Notes: generated from the sequence alone by a model not told the origin. A stretch of DNA of 64,000 bases from Ascoidea rubescens DSM 1968 (GCF_001661345.1 NW_017962927.1:358669-422668); one strand, 5' to 3'. Counted from the stretch's first letter, positions 29,183-40,133 are shown. Numbers and translations are program-made.

Positions 29183-31121
29183 ATGAGAAACCTGTCCTCA
29201 AACCTGGGGTATTATAACGAGCAAGTCATTGATATCAGCGATGACAGTGACACCGATACTGCTTCTGCCAGTAAATTCACTAGCACTTTTCCAGAGAGTC
29301 TCAGTTCGGATTTGAACACTCCAAGCTCAAGAACAAGAAATAGCAAAAGAGTACAGTTTCTAATCTCTCGGATTAATCGCAAAAGAAAGCATGCTTCCCT
29401 GGATGAGCCCTTCATCGATATAAGTGACGATACTGACACTCTGGACAATGATAATGATTTTAAACACAGACACAGCATAGTCAAAAAACACAGGATAAAT
29501 AAGATTAAAAAACAGAACAAAATACGACTGAACCAAATAAGATCAATCTCACTGAAATTTCCTTCAATTGAATCCTCAAATGATAGCTGTATCGATATCG
29601 ATACTGATACTGATAATGATAGCTGTATCGATATCGATACTGATACTGATAATGATAATGATAATGATAATGATAACATAAGCAAAAGCAAAAGCAAAAG
29701 CAAAAACAGAAGCAGAAGCAGAAACAGAAACAGAAGCAAAAGAAAAATAAGAAATAAAAAAACAGTGTCTTTTACCAGCATTAGTAGAAATGAAAATTCA
29801 AATAAGTATGAAATCAATGCATATGATAATAGTAATGCTATTGGTAATCTTCAACTTTTAAATCTAAAAAAAAAACTGAAACCTCCTAAAAAGTTAAAAA
29901 GACTGAAAAAGATAACAATTCAAAATAATTCAAATAATTCAAATACACTGAATAAATCTGAAAACTTTAAAACAAATTTAGCTAAGCTAGAAAGCATTCT
30001 TGATGACTCAATCCAAATTAATCCACAAAATCAAATTAAAACCATTGAAACTATTTCAATTGATGAGATGATCAATCAAATCATAAATAACTCTTATGAT
30101 GATTCAACTAGCGACTCTGATTCACATTCTTTTGCAGTTGAAAATAATACTGTCCTCGTTTCAAATGGCCTAACAAATCACAAAATCAATGATAATATAA
30201 AAAACTCAAATGGGATTCTTAATAGTAGCCCTCCTTCAACTAATAATCGGATAATCAAAACATCTAACAACAAAATTGTAAATCACCTAATAAATAATCA
30301 TCATCAAAAATCAGAGAAAACCCAAAATTCAAATTCAAATTCAAATTCAAATTCAAATTTAAATAATTCAAGTGACGACGACTTAACTAAAGACTTTAAT
30401 GATGACATTGATGAGATTATAAATCATCATTTAATTAATAACCCAAATCCCCACAATCTTAGCCACCTTGATAACATCGTAAATAATGACTCTACTAAAG
30501 CAAGTCAAACTAATCACAAACCAAAATTTAATAAAATTAATGAAATTAATGAGATTGGAGAGATTGGTGAGATCGATGATTTTATTGATATAGATGATAG
30601 TTCATCTGACAACTTAGTGGCAATTTCAAGCGATGAGTTGAATGGTAACGAAAGAGAATTTGGCGACTACAAATCCTACTTTGTCAATAAACAATTAAAA
30701 CAACAAAAGGCTGACCAAGAGTTTGTTAAATGGGAACAAAAGAGAAACCCAAATAACAAAAATTACATTCCCATTTTCAAAAATTGTATTGTGTATATCA
30801 ATGGCTATACTAATCCAAACTCTCAAACACTTCGTAAATTAGTAACCCTATACGGAGGAAAATACTCTTCTACTGAGAATCCTATGGTTACTCATATAAT
30901 TGCAACTAAATTAACTCCGAGAAAACTAACTCTACTAAAATATCGTAAAGTTGTTAAACCAGAATGGATTGTTGATAGTATAAAAAATCAAAATTTAATG
31001 AATTGGAGAATCTATAGTCTATTAAATTCAGTTACTGAATGTGATCAACTGAAATTATTAAATCTTAAAATTCAAACTCAAAATACCGTAATTCGAGAAA
31101 ACGAATTTACCAATAATAATG

Positions 31122-31153
<32 letters not shown>

Positions 31154-31154
31154 C

Positions 31155-31189
<35 letters not shown>

Positions 31190-33568
31190 TTCAAACTAAA
31201 TACTGAAAAAGACAATAAAATAACATTAAATAAAGAAGAAGGTTTTGACCACAATAAAAAAAGTGGAAGTTCCAACGAAATTGATATTTCCAGCAAAAAT
31301 GAGGTTTTGAATACCAAGAAAACTTTCAGTGGAACAAAAGTTACTGATAAAATACCTGTTCATAATAACGTTCCTAATCAAAAAAAATATTTTGATAAAG
31401 AAAAAACTTGTAACCAAGAACACCAAGTGCAAAAGGATTCTACCATTTCTAAAAATATTGACTCAAAGGACCCAGAATTTCTTAAGTACTACTTTTCAAA
31501 TTCTAGATTACATCACTTGAGCACTTGGAAATCCGATCTTAAATCAGAGTTTGTAGAAAAAGCAATTGAAGTAAATCTTCAACAAAATAATTTATTAAAA
31601 ATGAAAACTTCTGTCTCTACCAGTAATTCCATTGTACTTCATATTGACTTTGATTGTTTTTTTGCAAAAGTTTCTTCTTTAAATTATCCAAATATTGATT
31701 TTGAGAAATTTCCTGTTTGTGTTTCTCATGGTTCTGGCACTTCTGATATTTCCTCTTGCAATTACGTTTGCAGAAAATTTGGTATTAAAAATGGCATGTG
31801 GGTTCAAAATGCTAAAAAAATATGTCCAAATTTGATTTGTTTAAAATATAATTTTGTCAATTATGAGAAGATTTCAAGAACATTTTATGATTACCTACTT
31901 CAAAACATTCAGTTTAATAGTATTTTACCTGTAAGTATTGACGAGGTCTTACTAGATGTGAATTGCGAATCAAAGAGTGATATTGATATACTTGCAGAAA
32001 AAATTAGAAATGATATTTTACAATTAACTAAATGTACCATTTCTGTTGGTGCTTCAACAAATGTACTTTTGGCCAAATTGTCCTTGAAAAAAGCTAAACC
32101 AAATGGATACTTTTTTTTAAATTCCGAAGACCATTTGTTCCTAGAAACATTTCTCAACAACACATTAGTCAGAGATTTACCGGGAGTAGGTAGGTCGACA
32201 ATCGAGAGATTTCAGAAAGAACTAGGTTCTAATTGCTTAAATCCTATCAAGATAGGAAATATTAAAAAAATCAACAAAGGCAGGTTTATATCAATTTTCG
32301 GGAATAAAACTGGGTCGAAATTTTATGATTACACAAGAGGCGTTGATCATTTTTCAATTTCTAAAGAAATCAATAAGATCCGTTTTGATGCAAATAAATC
32401 GGTGTCTATAGATGTTAATTGGGGTGTTCGGTTTGATCATTGGAAACAAGTGGAGACTTTTCTAACTTCATTATCTCAGGAGCTAGTTAATCGTATGAAA
32501 AAAATTAAAAAAGTTGGTTCAACATTGGTGTTAAAAATCATGAAAAGAGCACCAAATGCGCCAGTTGTTCCACCAAAATTTTTGGGAATGGGTGAATGTG
32601 TACAATTATCCAAAAGTTCAAAAATTGGATTGCCCACAAATGATGTTGGAATAATATCAACAGAAGCAAAGTGTTTATTGAGGCTTATAAATTGCAATCC
32701 TATTGAAATAAGAGGCGTTGGAATTCAAATGAAAAATCTTATACCTGAATCTAATGAGATGAGTGGAAATACATTGTATAAATTTGGGAACATTTTAAAT
32801 CAAATTTCCGAACAACAAAAACAGCCATTGAGAATTGATTGCAAAATAAAAAATACTGATATTAATGATGAACATTCGGATAATTTAAAAAGTATTGGAA
32901 AGCAAATGCAGAATCTTTTAATAGAGTCTAAGATCCCGTATCAGTACCAGTCTCCCAAGTCAAAAACAACAAAAGTGTTTCGACAACAGCTATTGCCGAA
33001 AAGCGGTTCTAAGAATGCCTCTGAGCCTGAATATCTGAGAATAATTGAAAGGATTTCTCCTAATAGATCCATTGGTGAGAACCAGAAGGGTTTTACAACG
33101 GATATTACAAATAAAAATTTACTTTCAAAGTTCAGAAGTACTCGTTTTGAGAATAATGACACTTTTAGTTCAAATGGTTTAACTGGTAAATCCATAAAGT
33201 CTGGCAAAGTCGAAGGAAATAAAGGTATTAGTCGGGGATTTTTAAGAGCTGATTGTAAAAGGATTTCTAGTAATTTGGAAAAGTCATTAGTATTAAAAAA
33301 ATGGATTCACAAGAGTTATTCAGGGCCTGATCCTCATGATGTTGCTTATTTTGTTAAAGCAATAAATGAGTTTTTCGATGAAAAAAATTACTCAATTGTT
33401 ATTAGGATTTTGAAAAACTTAGAGTTTATTGAGAATCAAAAAGACCACTATCCAGAACCTAGTTGTTTGGATGACCAAAAAAAATTAGAAGAATGGGAGA
33501 AAATAATTAGCAAAATTCAACAAGAAATGAAAATAAAATTTGATGAGGTAGGAATAAAAATCTCTTAA
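29183..33568 (+). CDS. REV1: DNA repair polymerase Rev1, with enlarged N-terminal region
   Basis: 1461 residues, against 985 in S. cerevisiae. Rev1 is the Y-family deoxycytidyl transferase of translesion synthesis and scaffolds Pol zeta. About 530 disordered residues come first, with VIDISDDSD (15-23), FIDISDDTD (77-85), a duplicated CIDIDTDTDND and FIDIDDSSSD (near 466). The BRCT domain is at about 532-612 (NCIVYINGYTNPNSQTLRKL ... KVVKPEWIVDSI). An AAT-encoded Asn tract lies at about 643-671. The polymerase domain starts near 815 with HIDFDCFFAKVS, then SIDEVLLDVN (about 919) and DLPGVGRST. The C-terminal domain (about 1376-1461), ending in EVGIKIS, should bind partner polymerases. The ATG at 29183 is the first in frame. 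Confidence 0.95.
29582..29653 (+). repeat. perfect 36-bp tandem duplication within REV1
   Basis: Units 29582-29617 and 29618-29653 are identical and keep the frame, duplicating 12 residues (DSCIDIDTDTDN). A (GATAAT)n tract follows. The identity suggests recent expansion. Confidence 0.9.
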
Positions 33569-34117
33569 GGGTTTATTGGGCTTACAGATACAAATGTTTT
33601 CTAATTGAAATTGAAAAAATTATAATTATTCTTAGAAGTTGCTTAGATCAGTAATTCAACCAAAAAATATTTGGTTTTATAAAGTAACAAACTAGAAAAG
33701 GTGGAAAGTAGTGTATGTTACCGCCTTTTATCTCTTTTTAAAGCTTTTTTCGTTGGTCCCATATATTTATTTAATCTTTATAAAAATTAACATTCAGTGA
33801 TCCTATCTCAAAAAAACTGTTTAAGATAAAATGAAATTGAAAATCTAAATGTTTAAACATATTTTTGTGGACTTTTTTTTATAAGTAGGATATTCGATGA
33901 TGTTTTAAGGTTTGGAATTAAATTAAACAATTGAGTTGGGTTTATAACATGTTGTGTAAAGACATCTTTGGTAACAGATTGTAATTACCAGTAGCTGTTA
34001 TTAAAGGAAAAGAAAAAAAGAGAGAGTTAATAAAGATGCTTTAGAAACAATCACAAAATATTTATTATAGATGTAAAAAAACTGCTTAAAAAATATCAGG
34101 CCAAGATATAGTCAAGT
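33569..34117. other. intergenic region with hairpins downstream of REV1
   Basis: About 550 AT-rich bases. Two hairpins stand out: AAAAGGTGG (33696-33704) with CCGCCTTTT (33721-33729), and a 12-base stem CTTTGGTAACAG (33966-33977) with CTGTTATTAAAG (33995-34006), the latter with two G-T pairs. No gene seen. Confidence 0.4.
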
Positions 34118-34500
34118 TATTTTTTTTTTATTTTTTTTTAAAAATAACTGCTAAGAACACACCTATTGGGGTTCTTGCACGGTGCTGTTTATTAGTCGGT
34201 ATATAAACTACAAAAACTGTCCCTGTAATTTTACCATGGATGTGAGAAAACCCTGGAGGAAAGAAAACTCACATCAAGGACGAATGAACATAAATAAAAA
34301 TTGATGTTATATCACATTATTTTATGAATTGCCATGCATGGGTGACAAAAACATATAGTTTCTGTAGGCCCTCTTTTGTTCCTAGGTAATTGTGTGTGAT
34401 TGCAGCGTCAACAGGAATGGTTAATACTGTAGGAATTTTTGCTTTTTTTCTTGCTTCAATGTTAAGTGGGCATTGAAATATGTAACTGATCGTGGGAAGT
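34118..34500 (-). mobile_element. 5'-truncated non-LTR (LINE-type) retrotransposon remnant, copy A
   Basis: Read on the minus strand, 34484-34317 is an open C-terminal fragment of 55 codons beginning YIFQCPLNIEARKK, containing NYLGTKEGLQKL and ending HAWQFIK-TAA. The Y-I-F-x-C-P pattern recalls the [H]xxxxCP element near the C terminus of LINE ORF2 proteins. After the stop come about 170 bases shared with copy B, with two potential hairpins (34239-34246 with 34268-34275; 34153-34158 with 34171-34176), then an A-rich tail (T-rich at 34119-34140 on the plus strand). ORF end, 3' UTR and A-rich tail with no 5' part is the form of a 5'-truncated LINE insertion. The upstream frame is broken, so it is dead. 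Boundaries are approximate. Confidence 0.6.
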
Positions 34501-34966
34501 CAAATTATTTGGTAATGTTTTTTAGTTTTTTCTTTAAATAGTTGCTAAGAGCCCACTTTATCGGGGTTCTTGCACGGTGTTTATTATATCTATATATAAA
34601 AGAGTGAATGCTATCTTTGTAATTCTACCATAGATGTGAGGAAACCTAGTAATTAGGAAGAGAATTCACATCAAAGACAGGAGTGTGAAATCTAAGAAGA
34701 TATGTGCTGGTGTCAATTTACTTTATGAATTGCCATGCATGGGAGATAAATATGATGAGTTTGCTTATGCTCCATTTCGTCCCTAGATATGTGTGAATGA
34801 TTTCTGGGTCCACTTCGTCAGAGAGAATCGTTGGGATCTCTGAATGGACTCTAGCCTGTGAGTCTATTGGACATTGGAAAATATAATGAGTTATCGTCGG
34901 TTTTGAGAAGTTTGGTAATATTTTTAATATGCCTTTTATAAACCAAATACCAATAAAGATATTAGC
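34501..34966 (-). mobile_element. 5'-truncated non-LTR (LINE-type) retrotransposon remnant, copy B
   Basis: The same structure as copy A, in the same orientation and directly adjacent. On the minus strand, 34966-34718 is open for 82 codons, containing THYIFQCPIDSQARVHSE and TYLGTKWSISKL, and ending HAWQFIK-TAA. The 3' part shares with A a 22-base identical block (34722-34743 with 34321-34342) and a 17-base block (34563-34579 with 34168-34184). The hairpin stems are kept (34633-34639 with 34666-34672; 34547-34554 with 34564-34571). An A-rich tail (T-rich on the plus strand, about 34517-34536) abuts the truncated 5' end of copy A. The copies differ at many positions, so they are either old or from different family members. 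The truncated end lies 36 bases from tRNA-Pro. Confidence 0.62.
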
Positions 34967-35001
34967 TTAATTTAAATTTGCAAAAAAAACATGCATAATT
35001 T

Positions 35002-35073
35002 GGCCGTGTGGTCTAGTGGTATGATTCTCGCTTTGGGTGCGAGAGGCCCTGGGTTCAATTCCCAGCTCGGCCC
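35002..35073 (+). tRNA. tRNA-Pro, anticodon UGG
   Basis: 72 bases forming a complete cloverleaf. Acceptor GGCCGTG pairs with CTCGGCC, with the same T-T mismatch at 6-67 that I recall in S. cerevisiae tRNA-Pro. The anticodon stem CTCGC/GCGAG encloses loop TTTGGGT with anticodon TGG. The T arm is CTGGG-TTCAATT-CCCAG, followed by discriminator C. A box TGGTCTAGTGG and B box GGTTCAATTCC are intact, there is no intron, and a TTTTT terminator follows at about 35084-35088. It should be functional. Confidence 0.97.
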
Positions 35074-35540
35074 TAGGTTATAATTTTTGCGTTTTTATTT
35101 TAACTTAATTTGTTAGGATGTTAGATATTATTTTATCTACCATTTTGGAACAATGCAATACACTGCACCTTCATGTTTTTTTTAGTATAATCACATACAT
35201 CAATCTTTTCGATAATGGTTTCAATTCGATAACCAATTTGATTGGCAGTAGAATTTTTAATTTGCTTACACTACTGAAATTAATGCAATATTGATTTTCA
35301 TTTTACTATATTTTTAATAGATCTAAAATTGCTTTACTTTAAAACCAAAAAATTATATTGAAAACTAAACAAAAAGTTAATACCAACAGAACTGAAATCA
35401 TCAATACTTAATATCTCATGATGTGTTAACTAAACCATTAAAAAATTATAAAAAAATTAAAAGTAATTGTGTAAATAATAAGAATTAAAATAAAAAATAG
35501 TAACTAAAAATTTAAAAGTTCTTAGTACTTTGAAAAAAAA
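35074..35540. other. AT-rich spacer between tRNA-Pro and the ASI-like gene
   Basis: About 470 AT-rich bases holding the tRNA terminator and the 3' flank of the ASI-like gene. I see no gene or repeat. Confidence 0.6.
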
Positions 35541-38087
35541 TCATGGAACATAAATTCTACTATATCCTGTCACCTTTTTTCTGCAACAAATACAACTTTC
35601 AAACCCTCTGATACCTAGTGATACTCTACAGCTCTCACAAACAGCAAAGCATTTGCATGGCCATAATATAACTTCCCTTGAATCTGTTTGGCACACAACA
35701 CAGTTGACATCCAGTCTCCCATCTTCATGTATATTATAATAGTCTTCAGAGAAATTATTACGGTTATCACGATGATCATGGTTACTATTTTTCATTAGAT
35801 TACTATTTTTTTCTAACATTAACTCCATTAATGCGTTCATGTGGTATTTATCCATTTGATTAAATTTAGATCTAGTTAATACTCTTTTATTTTTATCATT
35901 TAAATGCGCCATTAAAACCCTTTGGAACGAGATATTTTCAATGCTATTAGGGGCTAATATATTTTGAAATTCTTTTGAATCAATCAACTCCCCTAATATA
36001 TTTTTTTCATTATTACCTTGCTTTATCTTGTTTTGCAATTGATTTTGTAGAACTCCTTGAGAAAATGATGGGGATAAAGACACCACTGATGATCTATTTT
36101 GCAAAATTGACTGTCTCTTATATGCAGCATTTGACAAATTGGACCTTCTACCTAAAATACCAGAATTTAACAACGGAATTTCCTGAAAACTGTTAATACT
36201 ATCGTTACTATTGTTATAAAGTTCATTTCCACTTTCATATTCTGAATCATATTCCAATGGCTCGAAATCATCTTCATTTGACTCATTTGACTCATTTCCA
36301 ATCTCAAAGTCCTCTGATATATCATAATCAGGAAATTCTATTTCTCCCAATATATGTTTATAATCAATGTCAAAATCAAAAATCGGAATTTCACCTGTAT
36401 TTTTATTTTCGTTTTGAATTTTTTTACTTGATCCATCAGGTAATAGACTACTTTTAACATACTCTTCATTGGTATTATCCTTGACGTTATTTCCTTTATT
36501 CAATAAAATTTTGGGTAATCTCTTTCTTCTTAATACTAGGGAAATACATAAGTTTAAGAAATAACTAACCAATTTCATTGATGAATCAAAATTTCTCTTT
36601 AAAATTGATGATGAGTTATTTTTGAGACCTTTATCAAATTCATCGAGCTCTGCGTTTCCAGATACTTGTTCATTTAGTAATTGAGAAGGATATTCAACCT
36701 GATTATAATACGGAGATATTCCCTTAATAAGCTTTCTTTGAAGCAGTTCAGAGTAATGATTTAAATAGTTTTTACCATTTTTATTGTATTTTTCATTGAA
36801 TAACCATGTGGTTTTTGGAAAGTTGACATTGGGCAACTCTTTTACATAGCTTGCTTTTGCAGCAGCAGTTAGAGCTAAATCACCCCATCGCATCAATGCA
36901 GAATTGAAATCTTCGGATAAATCAAAGTTTAAAAATTCATTAAAAGTGCCATTATTTGATGTAAAAGTCAATTCATCAAGTTTGAAATTATGGCAAAGAA
37001 TGGCTAAAAAATATATCAATAGTGATATTGAGATAATAAACGAAACAATTAGTTGTGGAAAAAATGATAAAACACAAATTGAAGGAAAATATATTATTCT
37101 TCCAGTGAATAAAGTTTTTGCAATATAAACGAGAAATGAAAATCCAAGAATTGAAGTGGGTATCAATTTGTATTTTCTTAAATTGAATAAAGCCAAAATG
37201 TGGATGATTAATTGAGAACATAATGATGATAAAGTCAAAACTAAGATCTCAACTGATGGTCGTCTTGCAAACTGAGCTTCTTGAAAGGCAAATGAGTGTT
37301 CAAACAAAGTTAAACCAACGCCATTAAATGGGGAGACAGAACTTGTTACAGACACTAAGGTTTCTATAAACTGACTAAAACATAGGGTCAAATATAATGG
37401 CCAAAATATCTTAGGTGATAAACCAAGCTCATCTTGTTGTAAAAGTTTTGCGGGCTGATAATAGTATGAGTCCTTATAAGCCTTTGGATCGTAGTTAAAG
37501 TATTTATTTGGCAAAATTAAATTGAAAAATGGCGAATAGGAGTTAAGAGTCATCAATATTATCCGAACTTGCTTCAAAAGATAGAAACAAGCAATCAATC
37601 TTAATGCTATTTTGGCAGGATTCGAAACAATGTAATTGTAAAAGAGATCATACACATGATGTCCTTCGCTTCTATTCCTATTTCTGAAGTGATTATTGAA
37701 ATGATTTTGGTTTGGATTTCGGTTTCGGTTTGCGTTAATGATGTTTCTTGATGAAGCAAAAACAACAGTTCTGTTCAAGATTATAGCCATTGACATACAA
37801 ACAGCAACATAAGGGGATATTAGGTATGTTATATAGGAATTCATATTTCTTAGAGGAAAATCATTTTGATTGTTTTGAGCTATGATAGCGTTAGCCAACG
37901 ATGTTAAAATGTTTGGAACAAAGGTCGAATTCTTTAAGAAGTAATCATTAGAAGCAGAAGTTATTTGAGAGACTCGAGATACGGAGGAAGATTCCAATGA
38001 GAGAGTCTCAGTTGGAAGCAATTCCATTTGATTGTTCACCACATCTGCACTGAACAAACTGGAGATGGTCAAAGGATCGTTCATCAT
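35541..38087 (-). CDS. inner-nuclear-membrane RING ligase, Asi1/Asi3 type
   Basis: 848 residues. About six hydrophobic segments (for example YLISPYVAVCMSMAIIL, IFWPLYLTLCFSQFIETL and LIVSFIISISLLIYFLAIL) fill roughly residues 85-385. An acidic, Asn-rich disordered region follows, and the last 55 residues form a RING: CVVCQTDSREVILWPCKC, FAVCESCRVSLGIRGFES, then CICCRKKVTGYSR. This C-terminal block, with ILWPCxCFAxCExCRxSLGxRGF, is diagnostic of Asi1 and Asi3. In S. cerevisiae these form the Asi E3 ligase that degrades mislocalised membrane proteins and latent Stp1/Stp2 at the inner nuclear membrane. I cannot tell Asi1 from Asi3, and only one gene is present here. Two adjacent ATGs start the frame (38087 and 38084). 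Confidence 0.88.
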   Translation of the reverse strand: MMNDPLTISSLFSADVVNNQMELLPTETLSLESSSVSRVSQITSASNDYFLKNSTFVPNILTSLANAIIAQNNQNDFPLRNMNSYITYLISPYVAVCMSMAIILNRTVVFASSRNIINANRNRNPNQNHFNNHFRNRNRSEGHHVYDLFYNYIVSNPAKIALRLIACFYLLKQVRIILMTLNSYSPFFNLILPNKYFNYDPKAYKDSYYYQPAKLLQQDELGLSPKIFWPLYLTLCFSQFIETLVSVTSSVSPFNGVGLTLFEHSFAFQEAQFARRPSVEILVLTLSSLCSQLIIHILALFNLRKYKLIPTSILGFSFLVYIAKTLFTGRIIYFPSICVLSFFPQLIVSFIISISLLIYFLAILCHNFKLDELTFTSNNGTFNEFLNFDLSEDFNSALMRWGDLALTAAAKASYVKELPNVNFPKTTWLFNEKYNKNGKNYLNHYSELLQRKLIKGISPYYNQVEYPSQLLNEQVSGNAELDEFDKGLKNNSSSILKRNFDSSMKLVSYFLNLCISLVLRRKRLPKILLNKGNNVKDNTNEEYVKSSLLPDGSSKKIQNENKNTGEIPIFDFDIDYKHILGEIEFPDYDISEDFEIGNESNESNEDDFEPLEYDSEYESGNELYNNSNDSINSFQEIPLLNSGILGRRSNLSNAAYKRQSILQNRSSVVSLSPSFSQGVLQNQLQNKIKQGNNEKNILGELIDSKEFQNILAPNSIENISFQRVLMAHLNDKNKRVLTRSKFNQMDKYHMNALMELMLEKNSNLMKNSNHDHRDNRNNFSEDYYNIHEDGRLDVNCVVCQTDSREVILWPCKCFAVCESCRVSLGIRGFESCICCRKKVTGYSRIYVP

Positions 38088-39055
38088 AAAGTGGAAGATG
38101 ATATATCAAATCCCTGCTATCCACAAGCTCATTTAAAACCAGGGTAGAAAAGATATCAATCAAAGCTGGAGGTTTGGGTCGTGAGAATCTTGTGCTTACG
38201 TAATGGGCTGCTTTCCTTCATCCAGCACCTTGTCTTTGGTGATTTCAGAGCAAAATCCCTCTCCGGCACTGCCAACAACGCTGCAGAGCTCCAAATAATG
38301 ACACAGCATTTGCTTTTGCTGAGTCTTTACTGGAACTGAAGGAACACAACCCACTCTATTCAGAGACCAAAGTAAAACAAAAGAATGGTGCTTTGCAAAG
38401 TGCTGAAAACCAATGGATAATCCTTCGTTTCATAGAGAATCCAGCGACATGGTACATTTTGCGACAGCGTTTGGAGATATGGACGCTGTCCGGACGCTAT
38501 CTGGCACCAAAATTCGGTATTTATTGTCCTAATATGATAGGCTTACGGTTGATTTGCAGTTCATGCGTATGTATACACATTATGGTCTGCTATCAGTTTG
38601 CATTTGAATGCATATGCGTGTTTGTTTCTGTACAGAAGCATTATCAATCTCGCTCTTTATGACTCTATTTATCTTTTTTTTAGTTTGTCTTTTTATGGTG
38701 CAAAATTTTTGAAATTTTTTTAGCAGGATGGTAAATTGTCCTAGTTGATTGAGCTTTTATACCAAATCTTTGTTTAAAAAATTTTCTATTGATACAGAGA
38801 AACAGTTTTTGATTTGAGTTTTTTAATTAGTTGTTAACACCAATTCTCCAATAATTTTCTATTGATACAATGCCAGATAAATATAAATAGAGATAATAAT
38901 CCACTTGTTTTTATGCTGTATTTTTTTCAACCATCATAAAATAATCACACAGAATAGTAATATTTTCAACCATAATAATCACTCCTAAACTCAGTTCATC
39001 AAACAAGAAGCTATATAACTATCAAATTCAACGTATTTTTTATACTAAGGTCAAA
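38088..39055. promoter_or_regulatory. divergent intergenic region, ASI-like / small cysteine-rich protein
   Basis: 968 bases. 38180-38540 is GC-richer (CAGCGACATGG, GGACGCTGTCCGGACGC) and yields a spurious 89-codon frame (38393-38662). 38680-39000 is AT-rich and contains a direct repeat of TTTTCTATTGATACA (38780 and 38856). A TATA-like CTATATAAC lies near 39011, 45 bases before the small gene. Confidence 0.45.
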
Positions 39056-39298
39056 ATGTGTCAACCTCAATACGAATCTATTCCATTTGGTAGCATCAGA
39101 TACTTGACATTCTGGGAATGTTGCAATGAACATCAAGAAGTTTTAGTCACCGAAGAGTCTATTGAAGATACATATTTCGATATTATTTGTACCCAATGCA
39201 ATCATAGATTCTGCCAGTATTGTGAAATAAATGAAATTGTCAAACAAACAAACAATGGTATTGATCTGTATGAATTTTTGGCTATGTCAGAACAGTAA
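39056..39298 (+). CDS. 80-residue cysteine-rich, probably zinc-binding protein
   Basis: The 80-residue product is MCQPQYESIPFGSIRYLTFW at the N terminus, then ECCNEHQEVL, an acidic linker, CTQCNHRFCQYCEI and an acidic C terminus. The cysteines are arranged as CC-x2-H ... CxxC-x4-CxxC, the layout of a small zinc ribbon or treble-clef site. There is no signal peptide or membrane segment. The mixed composition differs from the Lys/Asn/Phe-rich frames made by local AT-rich DNA. The ATG has a good context (TCAAAATG) and a TATA-like element at the usual distance. I do not recognise the family; small fungal proteins of this kind exist, and the function is unknown. It stands alone at the edge of the gene desert. 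Confidence 0.75.
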   Translation: MCQPQYESIPFGSIRYLTFWECCNEHQEVLVTEESIEDTYFDIICTQCNHRFCQYCEINEIVKQTNNGIDLYEFLAMSEQ

Positions 39299-40133
39299 TT
39301 ATAATTTGCAGATAATATTAAACAGAAAAAAGTTGTTAGTTTTCTATATTATACTGTATTTTATTATGATTTGATTCATTTCATTAAAATTTATTGTTTT
39401 TGTTTTTGTTTTTGTTTTCAATTTGTATTTACCAACAAGACTACTACAACATTAAAATCTTTAAAAGATTAAAATGTGAAAAAGAAATAATGAATCCAAT
39501 GGTGAAAAGGATACTAGAAGTAAATTGTGTTATAATATAATTACAGTATTTTTTTTGTTGTTTTATAAGCTTTTAATTATCGTTTCATCAGATTTTTTAT
39601 TTCAAAAGAAATCGATTCATGCTAATAAGTCAAATAAATGTTTATTATAATGTTTTTATTTTAAAAAACCCTATATTATTTTTACCTGATGAAGAAGGCT
39701 CTCGTTTGTGATGTTTTTTTTTTTATTTTTTTATTATATTTTGATTTATTTTATTTTATTTTTTTCATTTTATGATTACTATATATATTATATTGCAATT
39801 TAAATCTGCATTTTCTTTCATTTTCCTATATGTGTAGAAACAATTTAAAGTGATCTATTGTTTATGGTACATCCTAAACATTTATTGGTACTAACAATGT
39901 ATACAAGTCTTACTAAGCCTATCCTCACCATAAAAAGTGATTTTTCTATGTCAAAGACAAAAGTTGTGTATTATTTGATTCAGTTTATTCCCATATTGAA
40001 AATGAAAACAAGCTGTGAAAACAAATACGTTTTAAATTATCATCAATCTGCAATGAATATAAAAGCAAAAATAGATCTCCTGCTAATTATAAGGCAAATT
40101 AAAGGTTAATCATCACAAAGTTTGTATCGTTTA

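Noticed and set aside
33696-33729. GCCTTTTAT, similar to the U5 snRNA loop, in a hairpin
   Set aside because: It is in the stem rather than the loop, and no Sm site or other U5 element is present.
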